From: Microbacterium trichothecenolyticum | GTDB taxonomy: Bacteria > Actinomycetota > Actinomycetes > Actinomycetales > Microbacteriaceae | DNA: 64,000 nucleotides | NCBI RefSeq assembly: GCF_030818955.1 | Contig: NZ_JAUTBF010000001.1 | Coordinates: forward strand, 1-64,000 | Reading direction: 5' to 3' | Shown: in pieces, positions 48,314-57,581 of the stretch | How positions within the stretch are numbered: the stretch's first letter is position 1 | How the letters are laid out: the number at the start of each line of letters is the position of its first letter | Notes under the pieces: generated by a model | What the model was told of the DNA's origin: nothing | The model's database searches: none | Seen by the model: only the letters and a program-made list of their open reading frames with translations | Program-made: the position numbers and the translations under genes

Positions 48314-50338
48314 TCAGTAACCTTTCGGTTGGTGATCGGACGCGGAGTACAGCACCGCGCGGATGATGATGCTGAACACCGCGAGGTCGTACAGCACCCA
48401 GACGATGTTCACCAGCGGGGCGATGCCCTCGGCCTGGCCTACGGCGTATCGGATCGCGACCACGACGAGCGAGGCGACCAGGGCGCCCATGACCCACAGC
48501 TGCGGCTTGACGAGATCCCAGCGGGGACGGTTCTCGACCGAGCGCGTCTTCGGAGTGACCGAGAAGGTGAGCGACCGACCGCGGTAGACGTTGTCGAAGG
48601 CGCTGGTCACCGAGCGGATCCATACGGGGAAGAGGGCCAGCGAGTACTGCGCGCCGCGCCAGGTGGGTCTGCCGTTGGCCACGACGAGGAACAGCACCTG
48701 ATTGATCACGAAGAAGGGGATGAAACGGGCGAAGAAGTCCACGCTCCACGCCTGCACCGGCATGACCCCGGACGTCAGGTACAGCACGGGGGCGGCGACG
48801 TAGATGACGGCGGCGAAGCCCGACAGGTAGCTCCACATGGTGCCGAAGTACATCAGGCGTTGGCCGAGGCTGAGCCCCTTCTGCACGAGGGGGTTCTCGC
48901 GGAACATCACCTGCATGGTGCCCTGAGCCCAGCGCAGGCGCTGCGTAAGCATCGTGGACAGGTCGTCGGGGGCCAGGCCCTTGGCGAGCACCTCGTCGTG
49001 ATAGACCGACCTCCACCCGAGACCGTGCAGGCGCATGGAGGTCGCCATGTCCTCGGTGACCGAGATGGTCGCCAGCGGCATGATCGCCTGCGCCTCCTCG
49101 TCACGGCCCACGTCGAAGGAGTCCACGAGCATGCTCACCGACTCCACCGCCGCCAGCGGCGACAGGCTCCGTTCGCCGAGAGCCTCGAGGGTGATCTCGT
49201 CGAGGGCGGCCAGGGCTGCCGGGTCGCCCGTGACGGCCGCGAGCTCCTGCAGTTCCGCGCGGACGCCCGCGATGTCCTGGTCGCTGAGCTCGCGACGCAC
49301 AGCGAGGATGCGGCGCTGGAACGCATACGTGAGATCGGCCAGGGAGTCGCCGCGCGCGATCCCCGCCTTGAGGTCGTCGAGTGCCCGGGAGACGGCATCC
49401 AGGGAGGCGGCGATGCGCGGGTCGGAACCGTACTCGCGCCGCGCCCGCGCCAGTACGCGGCGGGAGGAGCGCATGCCCCGGTTCACCGCGAGGGTGACCT
49501 CTCCGACGTAGCGCGAGACACCGAGCTGCATGAGGGCCTCACGGCGCAGGAGCGCGTTGGACCCGCAGAAGAACGCGGCGTTCCAGCCGTCTTTCGACTG
49601 CTGGATGGGGCCGTAGAACAGCGGCGCCTGACTGCCGAGGGGATCGCTCGCCGGCACGTTGGTGAACCACTGCGGCGTCTGTACGAGCGCGACCTTGTCG
49701 TCTTCGAACCAGCCGAGCGTGCGATCGAGGATGTCGGGGGACGGGATCTGGTCGGCATCGAGGATGAGCAGGAACTCGCCCTCGGTGACCATGAGGGCGT
49801 TGTTGAGGTTGCCGGCCTTGGCATGACGGGGACGATCGCGCCACGCCTCGGAGCGGGTGACGACGCCGATGCCCTCGGCCTCGGCGAGGGCGCGGAGCTC
49901 AGCCCGGTCGCCGTCGTCGAGGATCCACGTCTCGTGCGGGTAGCGGATGGCCTTCGCCGCGCGCGCGGTCTCCATGACCAGGTCGAGGGGCTCGTTGTAC
50001 GTCGTCACGAGGACGTCGACGGTGACGGCGCGTTTCAGCGGTGGGGCGTCGTGCCGCTCGCGCAGGCGCCACGCGCCGAGTCCGAACAGCAGGGAGTCGA
50101 TGAGGCTGTAGGTCTCGGCGAGCACGAGGGGGACGGCGATCCACCACGACTCCCAGTTCACCGAGGCCAGCCACCGCCACACGATGTAGTTGAGGCCGGT
50201 GGCGGCCGACAGGACGACGACGATGCGCACTACGGCCAGTCGGCGGGCGCGTGAAATCTCGCGGCGTCGTGCTTCGCGTCGGAGGTCGTCGCGGGGGACC
50301 GTGGTTTCGACGATCATCTGGGTGGGAGACCTTTCCAT
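48314..50338 (-). CDS. Processive glycosyltransferase 2 (cellulose/hyaluronan synthase-like) with inserted domain
   Basis: 674 residues. Two N-terminal helices, a GT2 domain with TTYNEP, DDGD (about 141), HAKAGNLNNAL, LDADQ (DxD, about 194), VTEDMATSMRLHGLGW (about 428) and QRLRWAQGTMQ (about 467), then about five membrane helices. All catalytic motifs of a processive synthase are present. Roughly 145 residues rich in charged helices lie between GSNALLRREAL and VTED, where relatives have about 20. No PilZ domain is visible. It starts the operon with STAS, kinase and hydrolase genes. The start (ATG 50338 or 50317) is not certain. Confidence 0.88.
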   Translation of the reverse strand: MERSPTQMIVETTVPRDDLRREARRREISRARRLAVVRIVVVLSAATGLNYIVWRWLASVNWESWWIAVPLVLAETYSLIDSLLFGLGAWRLRERHDAPPLKRAVTVDVLVTTYNEPLDLVMETARAAKAIRYPHETWILDDGDRAELRALAEAEGIGVVTRSEAWRDRPRHAKAGNLNNALMVTEGEFLLILDADQIPSPDILDRTLGWFEDDKVALVQTPQWFTNVPASDPLGSQAPLFYGPIQQSKDGWNAAFFCGSNALLRREALMQLGVSRYVGEVTLAVNRGMRSSRRVLARARREYGSDPRIAASLDAVSRALDDLKAGIARGDSLADLTYAFQRRILAVRRELSDQDIAGVRAELQELAAVTGDPAALAALDEITLEALGERSLSPLAAVESVSMLVDSFDVGRDEEAQAIMPLATISVTEDMATSMRLHGLGWRSVYHDEVLAKGLAPDDLSTMLTQRLRWAQGTMQVMFRENPLVQKGLSLGQRLMYFGTMWSYLSGFAAVIYVAAPVLYLTSGVMPVQAWSVDFFARFIPFFVINQVLFLVVANGRPTWRGAQYSLALFPVWIRSVTSAFDNVYRGRSLTFSVTPKTRSVENRPRWDLVKPQLWVMGALVASLVVVAIRYAVGQAEGIAPLVNIVWVLYDLAVFSIIIRAVLYSASDHQPKGY

Positions 50339-50516
50339 CTGCTTCTCATCTTCTGTGATGAGAAATTCACCAGGCGCAGTCCTTGACTCGCGCGTCGGGA
50401 AAAGACAAAGTTCGCACCTCTCGCGGAGACGTGCGCGTGAGTCGATGGACCGTATGCGCAACGTCGTTCGCCGATGTCGGAAGTCGATCGTATCTTCGAC
50501 TCACCGAGATTGAGGT

Positions 50517-50536
50517 GTTAGAACATATCTTCTAAC
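50517..50536 (+). promoter_or_regulatory. Candidate LexA (SOS) box upstream of imuA
   Basis: The 20-base GTTAGAACATATCTTCTAAC has 7-base inverted arms, and its core GAACATATCTTC differs by one base from the actinobacterial GAAC-N4-GTTC LexA consensus. It lies 20 bases before the imuA start, as expected for an SOS cassette. Confidence 0.7.
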
Positions 50537-50556
50537 CTGTGGGAATGAGGGCGATC

Positions 50557-51273
50557 ATGCGAGACCAGGGACAGGCCGTACCCGACATCCATGCGCTGCG
50601 CGATCGCCTCGAACGCCTCCAGGGACGTCGCATGGATGCGCCGGTGCTGCCCACGCATCCGGCCTTCTCGGCGCTTCTGCCCGGAGGGGGTCTGCGACCG
50701 GGGTCGGCGTACGCCCTGGCGCGGTCCGCGTCGCTGTTGCTCGCCCTTCTCGCCAGGCCTTCGCAAGACGGTTCGTGGTGCGGGGTGATCGGCATGCCCG
50801 AGTTGGGGGCCGAGGCCGCGGAGAAGTACGGTCTCGATCTCGATCGCCTCGTCTTCATCCCTGACCCGGGACCGCGGTGGCTGGCGGTGACGGCCACGAT
50901 CGCCGAGGTGCTGCCGGTCGTGGCGGTGCGTCCACCGATGAACTCCTCGGCTGCACGTGGGGGAGCCGAGGCCACCCGTCTGGCGGCTCGGCTGCGCGAC
51001 CGTGGGACGGTGCTGCTCGTCCAGGGCGGGTGGCCGCAGGCCGAGGCGGTGATCGATGTGGCCGACCCGCGGTGGTCGGGGCTGGGTCAGGGGCACGGCT
51101 ATCTGGCCGGGCGCGAACTGACGGTGTCGGTCAGCAGTCGTCGATCCCCGAACGTCCGACGGGCGCGCATGCTGCTGCCCGCAGCCGACGGCAGCATCGA
51201 GCTGCTGGGAGCCCCCGCCGAGCGGCTCGTCCCGCGTCAGCGCGACGGACACCGCGTCCGGGCGGTTGGATGA
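50557..51273 (+). CDS. imuA: ImuA-like RecA-fold protein of the mutasome
   Basis: 238 residues with a degenerate RecA-like fold (LPTHPAFSALLPGGGLRPGSAYAL); Walker A is not intact. ImuA-type proteins act with ImuB and DnaE2 in error-prone lesion bypass. ATG 50557 is chosen because GAGGG lies 5 bases upstream; a GTG at 50539 and an ATG at 50545 are in frame. Its stop overlaps the imuB start. Confidence 0.82.
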   Translation: MRDQGQAVPDIHALRDRLERLQGRRMDAPVLPTHPAFSALLPGGGLRPGSAYALARSASLLLALLARPSQDGSWCGVIGMPELGAEAAEKYGLDLDRLVFIPDPGPRWLAVTATIAEVLPVVAVRPPMNSSAARGGAEATRLAARLRDRGTVLLVQGGWPQAEAVIDVADPRWSGLGQGHGYLAGRELTVSVSSRRSPNVRRARMLLPAADGSIELLGAPAERLVPRQRDGHRVRAVG

Positions 51274-52817
51274 TGCACGCGCCCACGCGCAGTCTGGTGC
51301 TCTGGCTCCCCGACTGGCCCATCACGGCCTTCGCGAACGAGGCTGTCACGCCGCCGCGTGCGGATGCCGCGGTGGCGGTGTTCGCGAACAATATCGTCGT
51401 GGCCTGCTCGTGGGCGGCCCGCGCCCAGGGAGTGCGCCGCGGTCAGAAGCGCCGCGATGCCCAGGCGCTGTGCCCGACCCTGCACGTCGTCGCCGCCGAC
51501 CCCGTGCGTGACGCGCGGGCGTTCGCTCCCGTCGTGGCACGAATCGAGGAGCACGCCCCCGGGGTGCAGATCGTGCGGCCCGGACTGTGCGCGCTGCGCG
51601 CACGTGGGCCTTCGCGGTACTACGGAGGCGAGGCCGAGGCCGCGCGCGTGCTGATCCGTCTGCTCGGCGACGGCGGTGTCGACGGGGTGCGGGCGAGCGT
51701 CGCCGACGGCGTCTTCACCGCCGAGCAGGCGGCGCGGGCGACCACCGTCGACGTCCCCGTGCGCATCGTGCCACCCGGAGAGGCGGGGGCGTTCCTCGCG
51801 CCGCTGTCGGTCGCCGCGCTCGACGACGACGAGTTCGGCAGCCTCCTGGCTCGGCTGGGCGTGCATACCCTCGGCGATCTCGTCGCCCTCTCCGCCGAGC
51901 GGGTCCGCGAGCGTTTCGGCGAGCGGGGCGTGCGGCTGCACGCGCTGGCAGGCGGTCTCGACTCCCGTCCCGTCCACCCTCGCACGCCCCCGCCGGAACT
52001 GCACCGCGACGTCGCTTTCGAGCCACCCCTCGAACTCGCCGACCAGATCGCCTTCGGCATGCGCGTGGCGGCGGAAGACTTCATCGCCCGCCTGGGAGCC
52101 CTCGATCTGGTGTGCACAGAGCTGCGCGTCGTGCTCACCGGCGAACGGAACGAGCGCAGCGAACGTGTCTGGTTGCATCCGGGGTCGTTCGACGCGGCGG
52201 CCGTCGTCGACCGCGTGCGATGGCAGCTCGCCGAAGACGCCCAGGGCATCTTCGGTAGCGGTGTGGCGGGGGTGCGCATCGAGCCCGAGGCCGTCGACGC
52301 CGCCGCCCATCACACCAAAGGCCTCTTCGGCGCCGGACCCGATGAGCGCGTGCACCATGCCCTGTCACGCGTGCAGGCCATGCTGGGGCATCGTGAGGTG
52401 GTCACCCCGGTGATCGGCGGCGGACGCTGGCTGGCCGAGCGTCAGGTGCTCGTGCCGTGGGGCGACCGTGCCGTCACGACGAAGGAACGCGCTCGGCCCT
52501 GGCCCGGCAGCCTGCCCGACCCTCTGCCGGCGGTCGTCTACCCCGAGCCCCGCATGGTCGGGGTCACCGACATCGCCGGCGCTCCGGTGACCGTGGGTGA
52601 GCGCGATGTGCTGAGCGCTCCGCCGGCGGTGCTCGAGACCGCGGGGCAACGTCGGCGCATCCGGGAATGGGCCGGACCCTGGCCGATCAGCGAGCGCGGA
52701 TGGGACCCGCTGCGCGCACGGCGCGCGCACCGGTTCCAGGTGGTCGACGCCGACGGGGGCGCCTGGCTGTTGGTGGTCGAAGAGGGGGAGTGGCGGGCGG
52801 AGGGGCGCTATGACTGA
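51270..52817 (+). CDS. imuB: ImuB, Y-family polymerase homologue
   Basis: 515 residues with a Y-family fold: SLVLWLPDWPITAF at the N-terminus, RPGLCALRARGPSRYYGG, helix-hairpin-helix and little-finger regions. The metal-binding carboxylates of active polymerases are not in place, as in ImuB, which works as a beta-clamp adapter for DnaE2. The ATG overlaps the imuA stop (ATGA). The frame is open upstream inside imuA. Confidence 0.9.
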   Translation: MMHAPTRSLVLWLPDWPITAFANEAVTPPRADAAVAVFANNIVVACSWAARAQGVRRGQKRRDAQALCPTLHVVAADPVRDARAFAPVVARIEEHAPGVQIVRPGLCALRARGPSRYYGGEAEAARVLIRLLGDGGVDGVRASVADGVFTAEQAARATTVDVPVRIVPPGEAGAFLAPLSVAALDDDEFGSLLARLGVHTLGDLVALSAERVRERFGERGVRLHALAGGLDSRPVHPRTPPPELHRDVAFEPPLELADQIAFGMRVAAEDFIARLGALDLVCTELRVVLTGERNERSERVWLHPGSFDAAAVVDRVRWQLAEDAQGIFGSGVAGVRIEPEAVDAAAHHTKGLFGAGPDERVHHALSRVQAMLGHREVVTPVIGGGRWLAERQVLVPWGDRAVTTKERARPWPGSLPDPLPAVVYPEPRMVGVTDIAGAPVTVGERDVLSAPPAVLETAGQRRRIREWAGPWPISERGWDPLRARRAHRFQVVDADGGAWLLVVEEGEWRAEGRYD

Positions 52818-52904
52818 GAACGCGTCGAGCCGGCGCGGGCGGGCGGCCTCCGGGCGGGCTCGACGAGTCCACGGCGCGCCGGCCGACGGAGTGGGGGCGC
52901 GCTG

Positions 52905-55900
52905 ATGGGCTGGACCAACCCACCGGTGAGATGGTCGGAGCTCGAGCGCCTGCTCAGCGACGCCCGGCGCCCCACCGGTGCCCCGACGAACGGCGACGGC
53001 GGTGACAGCCCCGCGTGGTCGCACAAACGCGGTGCCTACGTACCGCCGTCGATCGAGCGTCCGACCGACACCGTTCCCTACGCCGAGTTGCACGCGCACT
53101 CGTCGTATTCGTTCCTCGACGGGGCGTCCTCGCCCGAAGAACTCGTCGAAGAGGCGGAGCGTCTGGGACTGCACGCGCTGGCTCTCACCGACCACGACGG
53201 CTTCTACGGCATCGTGCGTTTCGCCGAGGCCGCCGAGGCGCGAGCGGTGCGCACCGTCTTCGGGGCAGAACTGTCGCTGGGGCTCACCGCGCCGCAGAAC
53301 GGCGAGGCCGATCCCGAGGGCTCCCATCTGCTCGTGCTCGCCCGCCGAGAAGAGGGGTACCACCGTCTCGCCGCCGCGATCACCCACGCACAGCTCACGG
53401 GCGCCGAGAAGGGACGTCCGGTCTATGACATCGATGATCTCGCCGCCCGAGCCGGAGGACCGCGCGACCCGCACTGGGCGGTGCTCACCGGATGCCGCAA
53501 GGGTGCGGTGCGCCAGGCCCTGGCATCCGAGGGGCCGGCCGGTGCCGCCCGCGAACTCGACCGGCTCGTCGACCTGTTCGGCGTCGAGTCCGTCTACGTC
53601 GAACTGATGGACCAGGGTGACCCGCTCGACTCGCGACGCAACGACGTGCTGGCCGCGCTCGCCGCCGAGCGGGGGCTGCCGACCCTCGCGACGAACAACG
53701 TGCACTACGCCGCCCCGAAGAAGGAGCTGCTCGCCGCTGCCGTCGCGGCGGTGCGGGCCAACCGCGGCCTCGACGAGCTCGACGGGTGGCTCCCCGCGCA
53801 CGCCGGGGCGCACCTGCGCTCCGGCGCCGAGATGGCGGCGCGGTTCGCGCGGTATCCCGGCGCCGTGGCGCGCACCGTGACACTCGCCGACGAGCTGGCC
53901 TTCCCGCTGCGCCGCGCCAAGCCGGCACTGCCGAAGCAGAAGGTACCCGAGGGGCACACGCCCATGTCGTACCTGCGTCAGCTGGTGTGGGAGGCAGTTC
54001 CGCGCAAGTACCCGAACCTCTCCGCCGAGGATCGCGATCGGATCGAGCGCGAGCTGGGTGTCATCGAAATGAAGGATTTTCCGGGATATTTCCTCATCGT
54101 CTACGGGATCGTCAAAGAAGCGCGGAATCGCGGCATCCTGTGCCAGGGGCGCGGCTCGGCCGCGAACAGCGCCGTCTGCTACCTGCTCGACATCACCGCG
54201 GTCGATTCGATCTTCTACAAGCTCCCCTTCGAGCGGTTCCTGTCGAGCCTGCGCGACGAGGAGCCCGACATCGACGTCGACTTCGACTCCGACCGCCGCG
54301 AAGAGATCATCCAGTGGGTCTACCAGGAGTACGGGCGCGAGCGCGCGGCACAGGTGGCGAACGTCATCCAGTACCGCCCCAAGAACGCCGTGCGTGACAT
54401 GGCCCGCGCGCTCGGGCACTCGCCCGGCCAGCAGGACGCGTGGTCGAAGCAGGTCGAGCGCTGGGGCGCGACGCTCGAGACGGGGGCCGACCACGACATC
54501 CCCGATCAGGTCATCGAGTTCGCGTCCGAGTTGCTGAAGGCGCCGCGGCATCTCGGCATCCACTCCGGCGGCATGGTGCTCACCGATCGGCCGGTGGGTG
54601 AGGTCGTGCCGATCGAGCACGCGCGCATGGAAGATCGCACGGTCATCCAGTGGGACAAAGACGACGCCGCGTGGATGGGGCTGGTGAAGTTCGACCTGCT
54701 GGGCCTCGGCATGCTCGCGGCGCTGCAGTACTGCTTCGACCTGATCCGGGATGCCACGGGCGAGACGTGGGAGCTGTCGACGCTGCCGAGAGAAGAGAAG
54801 GCGGTGTACGACATGCTGTGTCGCGCCGACTCGATCGGGGTGTTCCAGGTGGAGTCGCGCGCGCAGATGGGATTGCTGCCCCGCCTGCAGCCGCGGAAGT
54901 TCTACGACCTCGTCGTGCAGATCGCGCTCATCCGGCCCGGGCCGATCCAGGGCGGCGCCGTGCACCCGTTCGTGCGGCGCAAGCTGCGGCAGGAGCCCAT
55001 CACCTACGTGCACCCCGCGCTCGAGCCGGTGCTCGAACGTACGCTGGGGGTGCCGGTGTTCCAGGAGCAGCTCATGCAGATGGCCGTCGCCGTCGGCAAC
55101 TGCACCGCCGAAGATGCCGATCTGCTGCGCCGGGCGATGGGGTCCAAGCGCGGGCTCGAGCGCATCGACTCCCTGCGCGAGAAGCTCTACGCGGGCATGG
55201 CTGCGAACAATCTCGTCGGGAGGGTCGCCGACGAGCTGTACGCGAAGATCCAGGCGTTCGCGAACTTCGGGTTCGCCGAATCGCACTCGCTCTCGTTCGC
55301 ACTGCTGGTCTATGCCAGTTCGTGGATCAAGCTGCACTACCCAGCGGTGTTCCTCGCGGGCCTGTTGCGCGCGCAGCCGATGGGCTTCTACTCGCCGGCG
55401 ACCCTCACCGCCGATGCTCGACGACACGGCGTGGTGGTGCGACGGCCCGACCTGTTGCGCTCGGGGGTACAGGCGGGTCTCGAACTCGTCGACGACGGGG
55501 AAGCAGCGCGGGAGGAGGAGGGAGCCGACGTTGCGAACCGGGGCGGCCGGGGTGCGCCGACGGGAATCGACTCCTGCGCCCACGCGCAGCAGCCGCCCAC
55601 CGGCGAGTTCGACCCGTCGGCACCCGACGAGACCCTCGCTCATCGTCGCGACGGCGGGTTCGCCGTGCGTCTCGGGCTCGCTGGCGTTACCGGCATCGGC
55701 GTGAAGGTCGCCGAGCGCATCGTCGCCGAGCGCGAGCGGGGCGGTCCATACCGGGACCAGCGCGACCTGGTGCGCCGCACGGGGCTCGTCACGGCACAGC
55801 TCGAGGCGCTCGCGACGGCGGGAGCGTTCGAGTGCCTCGGCCACACCCGGCGCGAGGCCATCTGGCTCGCGGGATCAGCGGCACAGGACCGCCCCGAGTT

Positions 55901-56363
55901 CCTGCCGGACTCCCTCGTCGCGGTGCAGCCACCCCTGTTCACCGATCCCTCCAGCTACGAGGTGCTGGCGGCCGACCTGTGGGCGACCGGACTCTCCACC
56001 GACGACCACCCGCTCACCCATTTCCGCGCGGCTCTCGATGCGCGCGGAGTGCTCACCTCCCGCGAACTCCGAACCTTCGAGACCGATCGCCGCATCGAGG
56101 TGGCGGGGCTCGTCACCCACCGCCAGCGTCCGGCCACGGCATCCGGGATCACCTTCCTCAACCTCGAGGACGAGCACGGTCTGATGAACATCATCTGCTC
56201 GGTGGGGGTATGGAACAGATATCGCCGCGTCGCACGGGAATCGCCCGCCCTCATCGTGCGGGGCATGCTCGAGCGCTCGGTCGAGGGAGTGACCAACGTC
56301 GTCGCCGACGGCTTCGTCGACCTGCGCGTGGGGGTCGCGCATGCCTCACGGGACTTCCGGTGA
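52905..56363 (+). CDS. dnaE2: Error-prone DNA polymerase III alpha subunit DnaE2
   Basis: 1152 residues: N-terminal PHP domain (YAELHAHSSYSFLDGASSPE, about 55-320), palm with the catalytic aspartates in EPDIDVDFDSDRREE (about 452-466), fingers, helix-hairpin-helix and OB fold (ITFLNLEDEHGLMNIIC). It is the polymerase of the ImuA-ImuB-DnaE2 mutasome and makes most damage-induced mutations in actinobacteria. The ATG lies just after the imuB region; expression is probably under the LexA-like box at 50517. Confidence 0.95.
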   Translation: MGWTNPPVRWSELERLLSDARRPTGAPTNGDGGDSPAWSHKRGAYVPPSIERPTDTVPYAELHAHSSYSFLDGASSPEELVEEAERLGLHALALTDHDGFYGIVRFAEAAEARAVRTVFGAELSLGLTAPQNGEADPEGSHLLVLARREEGYHRLAAAITHAQLTGAEKGRPVYDIDDLAARAGGPRDPHWAVLTGCRKGAVRQALASEGPAGAARELDRLVDLFGVESVYVELMDQGDPLDSRRNDVLAALAAERGLPTLATNNVHYAAPKKELLAAAVAAVRANRGLDELDGWLPAHAGAHLRSGAEMAARFARYPGAVARTVTLADELAFPLRRAKPALPKQKVPEGHTPMSYLRQLVWEAVPRKYPNLSAEDRDRIERELGVIEMKDFPGYFLIVYGIVKEARNRGILCQGRGSAANSAVCYLLDITAVDSIFYKLPFERFLSSLRDEEPDIDVDFDSDRREEIIQWVYQEYGRERAAQVANVIQYRPKNAVRDMARALGHSPGQQDAWSKQVERWGATLETGADHDIPDQVIEFASELLKAPRHLGIHSGGMVLTDRPVGEVVPIEHARMEDRTVIQWDKDDAAWMGLVKFDLLGLGMLAALQYCFDLIRDATGETWELSTLPREEKAVYDMLCRADSIGVFQVESRAQMGLLPRLQPRKFYDLVVQIALIRPGPIQGGAVHPFVRRKLRQEPITYVHPALEPVLERTLGVPVFQEQLMQMAVAVGNCTAEDADLLRRAMGSKRGLERIDSLREKLYAGMAANNLVGRVADELYAKIQAFANFGFAESHSLSFALLVYASSWIKLHYPAVFLAGLLRAQPMGFYSPATLTADARRHGVVVRRPDLLRSGVQAGLELVDDGEAAREEEGADVANRGGRGAPTGIDSCAHAQQPPTGEFDPSAPDETLAHRRDGGFAVRLGLAGVTGIGVKVAERIVAERERGGPYRDQRDLVRRTGLVTAQLEALATAGAFECLGHTRREAIWLAGSAAQDRPEFLPDSLVAVQPPLFTDPSSYEVLAADLWATGLSTDDHPLTHFRAALDARGVLTSRELRTFETDRRIEVAGLVTHRQRPATASGITFLNLEDEHGLMNIICSVGVWNRYRRVARESPALIVRGMLERSVEGVTNVVADGFVDLRVGVAHASRDFR

Positions 56364-56379
56364 CGTCGGACGCCCTCAC

Positions 56380-56385
56380 TAGACT
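56380..56385 (+). promoter_or_regulatory. -10 box of DUF2510 gene
   Basis: TAGACT, 47 bases before the ATG at 56433; GACAGGGGAACGAC is the ribosome site. Confidence 0.4.
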
Positions 56386-56432
56386 CGGGGCAATCTCGCC
56401 CGGTTCCGCACCACTCACGACAGGGGAACGAC

Positions 56433-57440
56433 ATGACCGACACGCACACTCCGCCCGACGGCTGGTACCCCGACCCCGCGGGTAGCGGTGGCCTCCGCCG
56501 CTGGGACGGCACGGCCTGGACCGACGAGGTGCGTCCGGCGCACGACGAGTCGACCGCCACCGTCACCGCCGATGAGTCCCACCCGCCGGTCGAGACTCCG
56601 ACCCACGTCGAGCCGGCGGGGGAGAACACGGCCGCCCCCGAGCATGCCCCGGTCGCTCCCGCCGTCGCCGCGGCGTACGCCGACACCGACTCGTCCACAC
56701 CCGCGTCCGAAGAGGGATCGGCGATCACGCCGCCGACCCCGGGTGAGCCCGCGGCGCCGGCCGCCCCCGCGGCACCCGTCGAGTCACCCGCCGCCGCGCC
56801 CGCGGCGCCCGCCGCGCCGCCCCTCCCACCTGCCCCGTCGGTCGCCCCCGCGGCCTCGACACCTCCGGCGTATCCCGGAACGCACACCGCCGCCGGATAC
56901 GCGGCCGCCCCCGCGGCGCCGCCCGTCGGAGCGACTCCCGCACCACGTCGCGACATTCCCACCAACACCGTGTGGATCTGGCTGGTCGTCTTCCTTCCTC
57001 TGGTTGGGGCGCTGTCACTGGTGCTCTTCGACTGGTCCTCGTACATCGAGGAGTCGTTCTACGCCGGCGTGTACGGCACCCCGGGCGTCACCACCACCGA
57101 GACGGTGGTGTCGACGACCGCCACCCTCACCAGCGTCGTGCTGGGCGCCCTCATCGTGCTGTTCGCCTTCCTCGACTGGCGGGAGTTGCGAGCGCGCGGG
57201 GTCGACCGCCCCTTCCACTGGGCGTGGAGCTTCCTGGTGCTGCTCATCGGCACCGGCCTGGTCTACGTGATCGGTCGCGGGGTCGTGTTGCGCCGCCTCA
57301 CCGGCTCGGGACTCGCTCCCGTCTGGGCGTCCATCGCCGTGACGGTCGTCTCGTTCCTCATCGGGCTGATCTGGTTGGCGGTCATCCTCACCAAGGTCTT
57401 CACCCTGGTCGACCAGGCGCGCTACAGCTTCGGCTACTGA
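56433..57440 (+). CDS. DUF2510-containing membrane protein
   Basis: 335 residues. DUF2510 motif at the N-terminus ([25 protein letters not shown], split by conserved W/Y), then about 120 residues of Ala/Pro-rich disordered linker and four membrane helices (about 180-325). DUF2510 is thought to bind other proteins at the membrane in actinobacteria; function unknown here. Confidence 0.85.
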   Translation: MTDTHTPPDGWYPDPAGSGGLRRWDGTAWTDEVRPAHDESTATVTADESHPPVETPTHVEPAGENTAAPEHAPVAPAVAAAYADTDSSTPASEEGSAITPPTPGEPAAPAAPAAPVESPAAAPAAPAAPPLPPAPSVAPAASTPPAYPGTHTAAGYAAAPAAPPVGATPAPRRDIPTNTVWIWLVVFLPLVGALSLVLFDWSSYIEESFYAGVYGTPGVTTTETVVSTTATLTSVVLGALIVLFAFLDWRELRARGVDRPFHWAWSFLVLLIGTGLVYVIGRGVVLRRLTGSGLAPVWASIAVTVVSFLIGLIWLAVILTKVFTLVDQARYSFGY

Positions 57441-57581
57441 CGCGGTGCCCGGTCTCGTGGGCGTCCGCGACGTTTCATGACGTCATATCTCGCCGGATGA
57501 CGAGACCGGGCCCGGCCTCTCCCCACGCACATACGCTCCTTGAGCCGGCGCCCGACGCCGATTCCGCCGGGGAGGCGACGC

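Noticed and set aside
48212..50254. 680-codon plus-strand frame opposite the glycosyltransferase
   Set aside because: Shadow of the GT2 gene, whose catalytic motifs prove the minus-strand reading.
52365..55844. 1159-codon open frame on the minus strand opposite imuB/dnaE2
   Set aside because: Antisense shadow of dnaE2 produced by high G+C; composition rich in Arg/Gly/His/Val with no domain.
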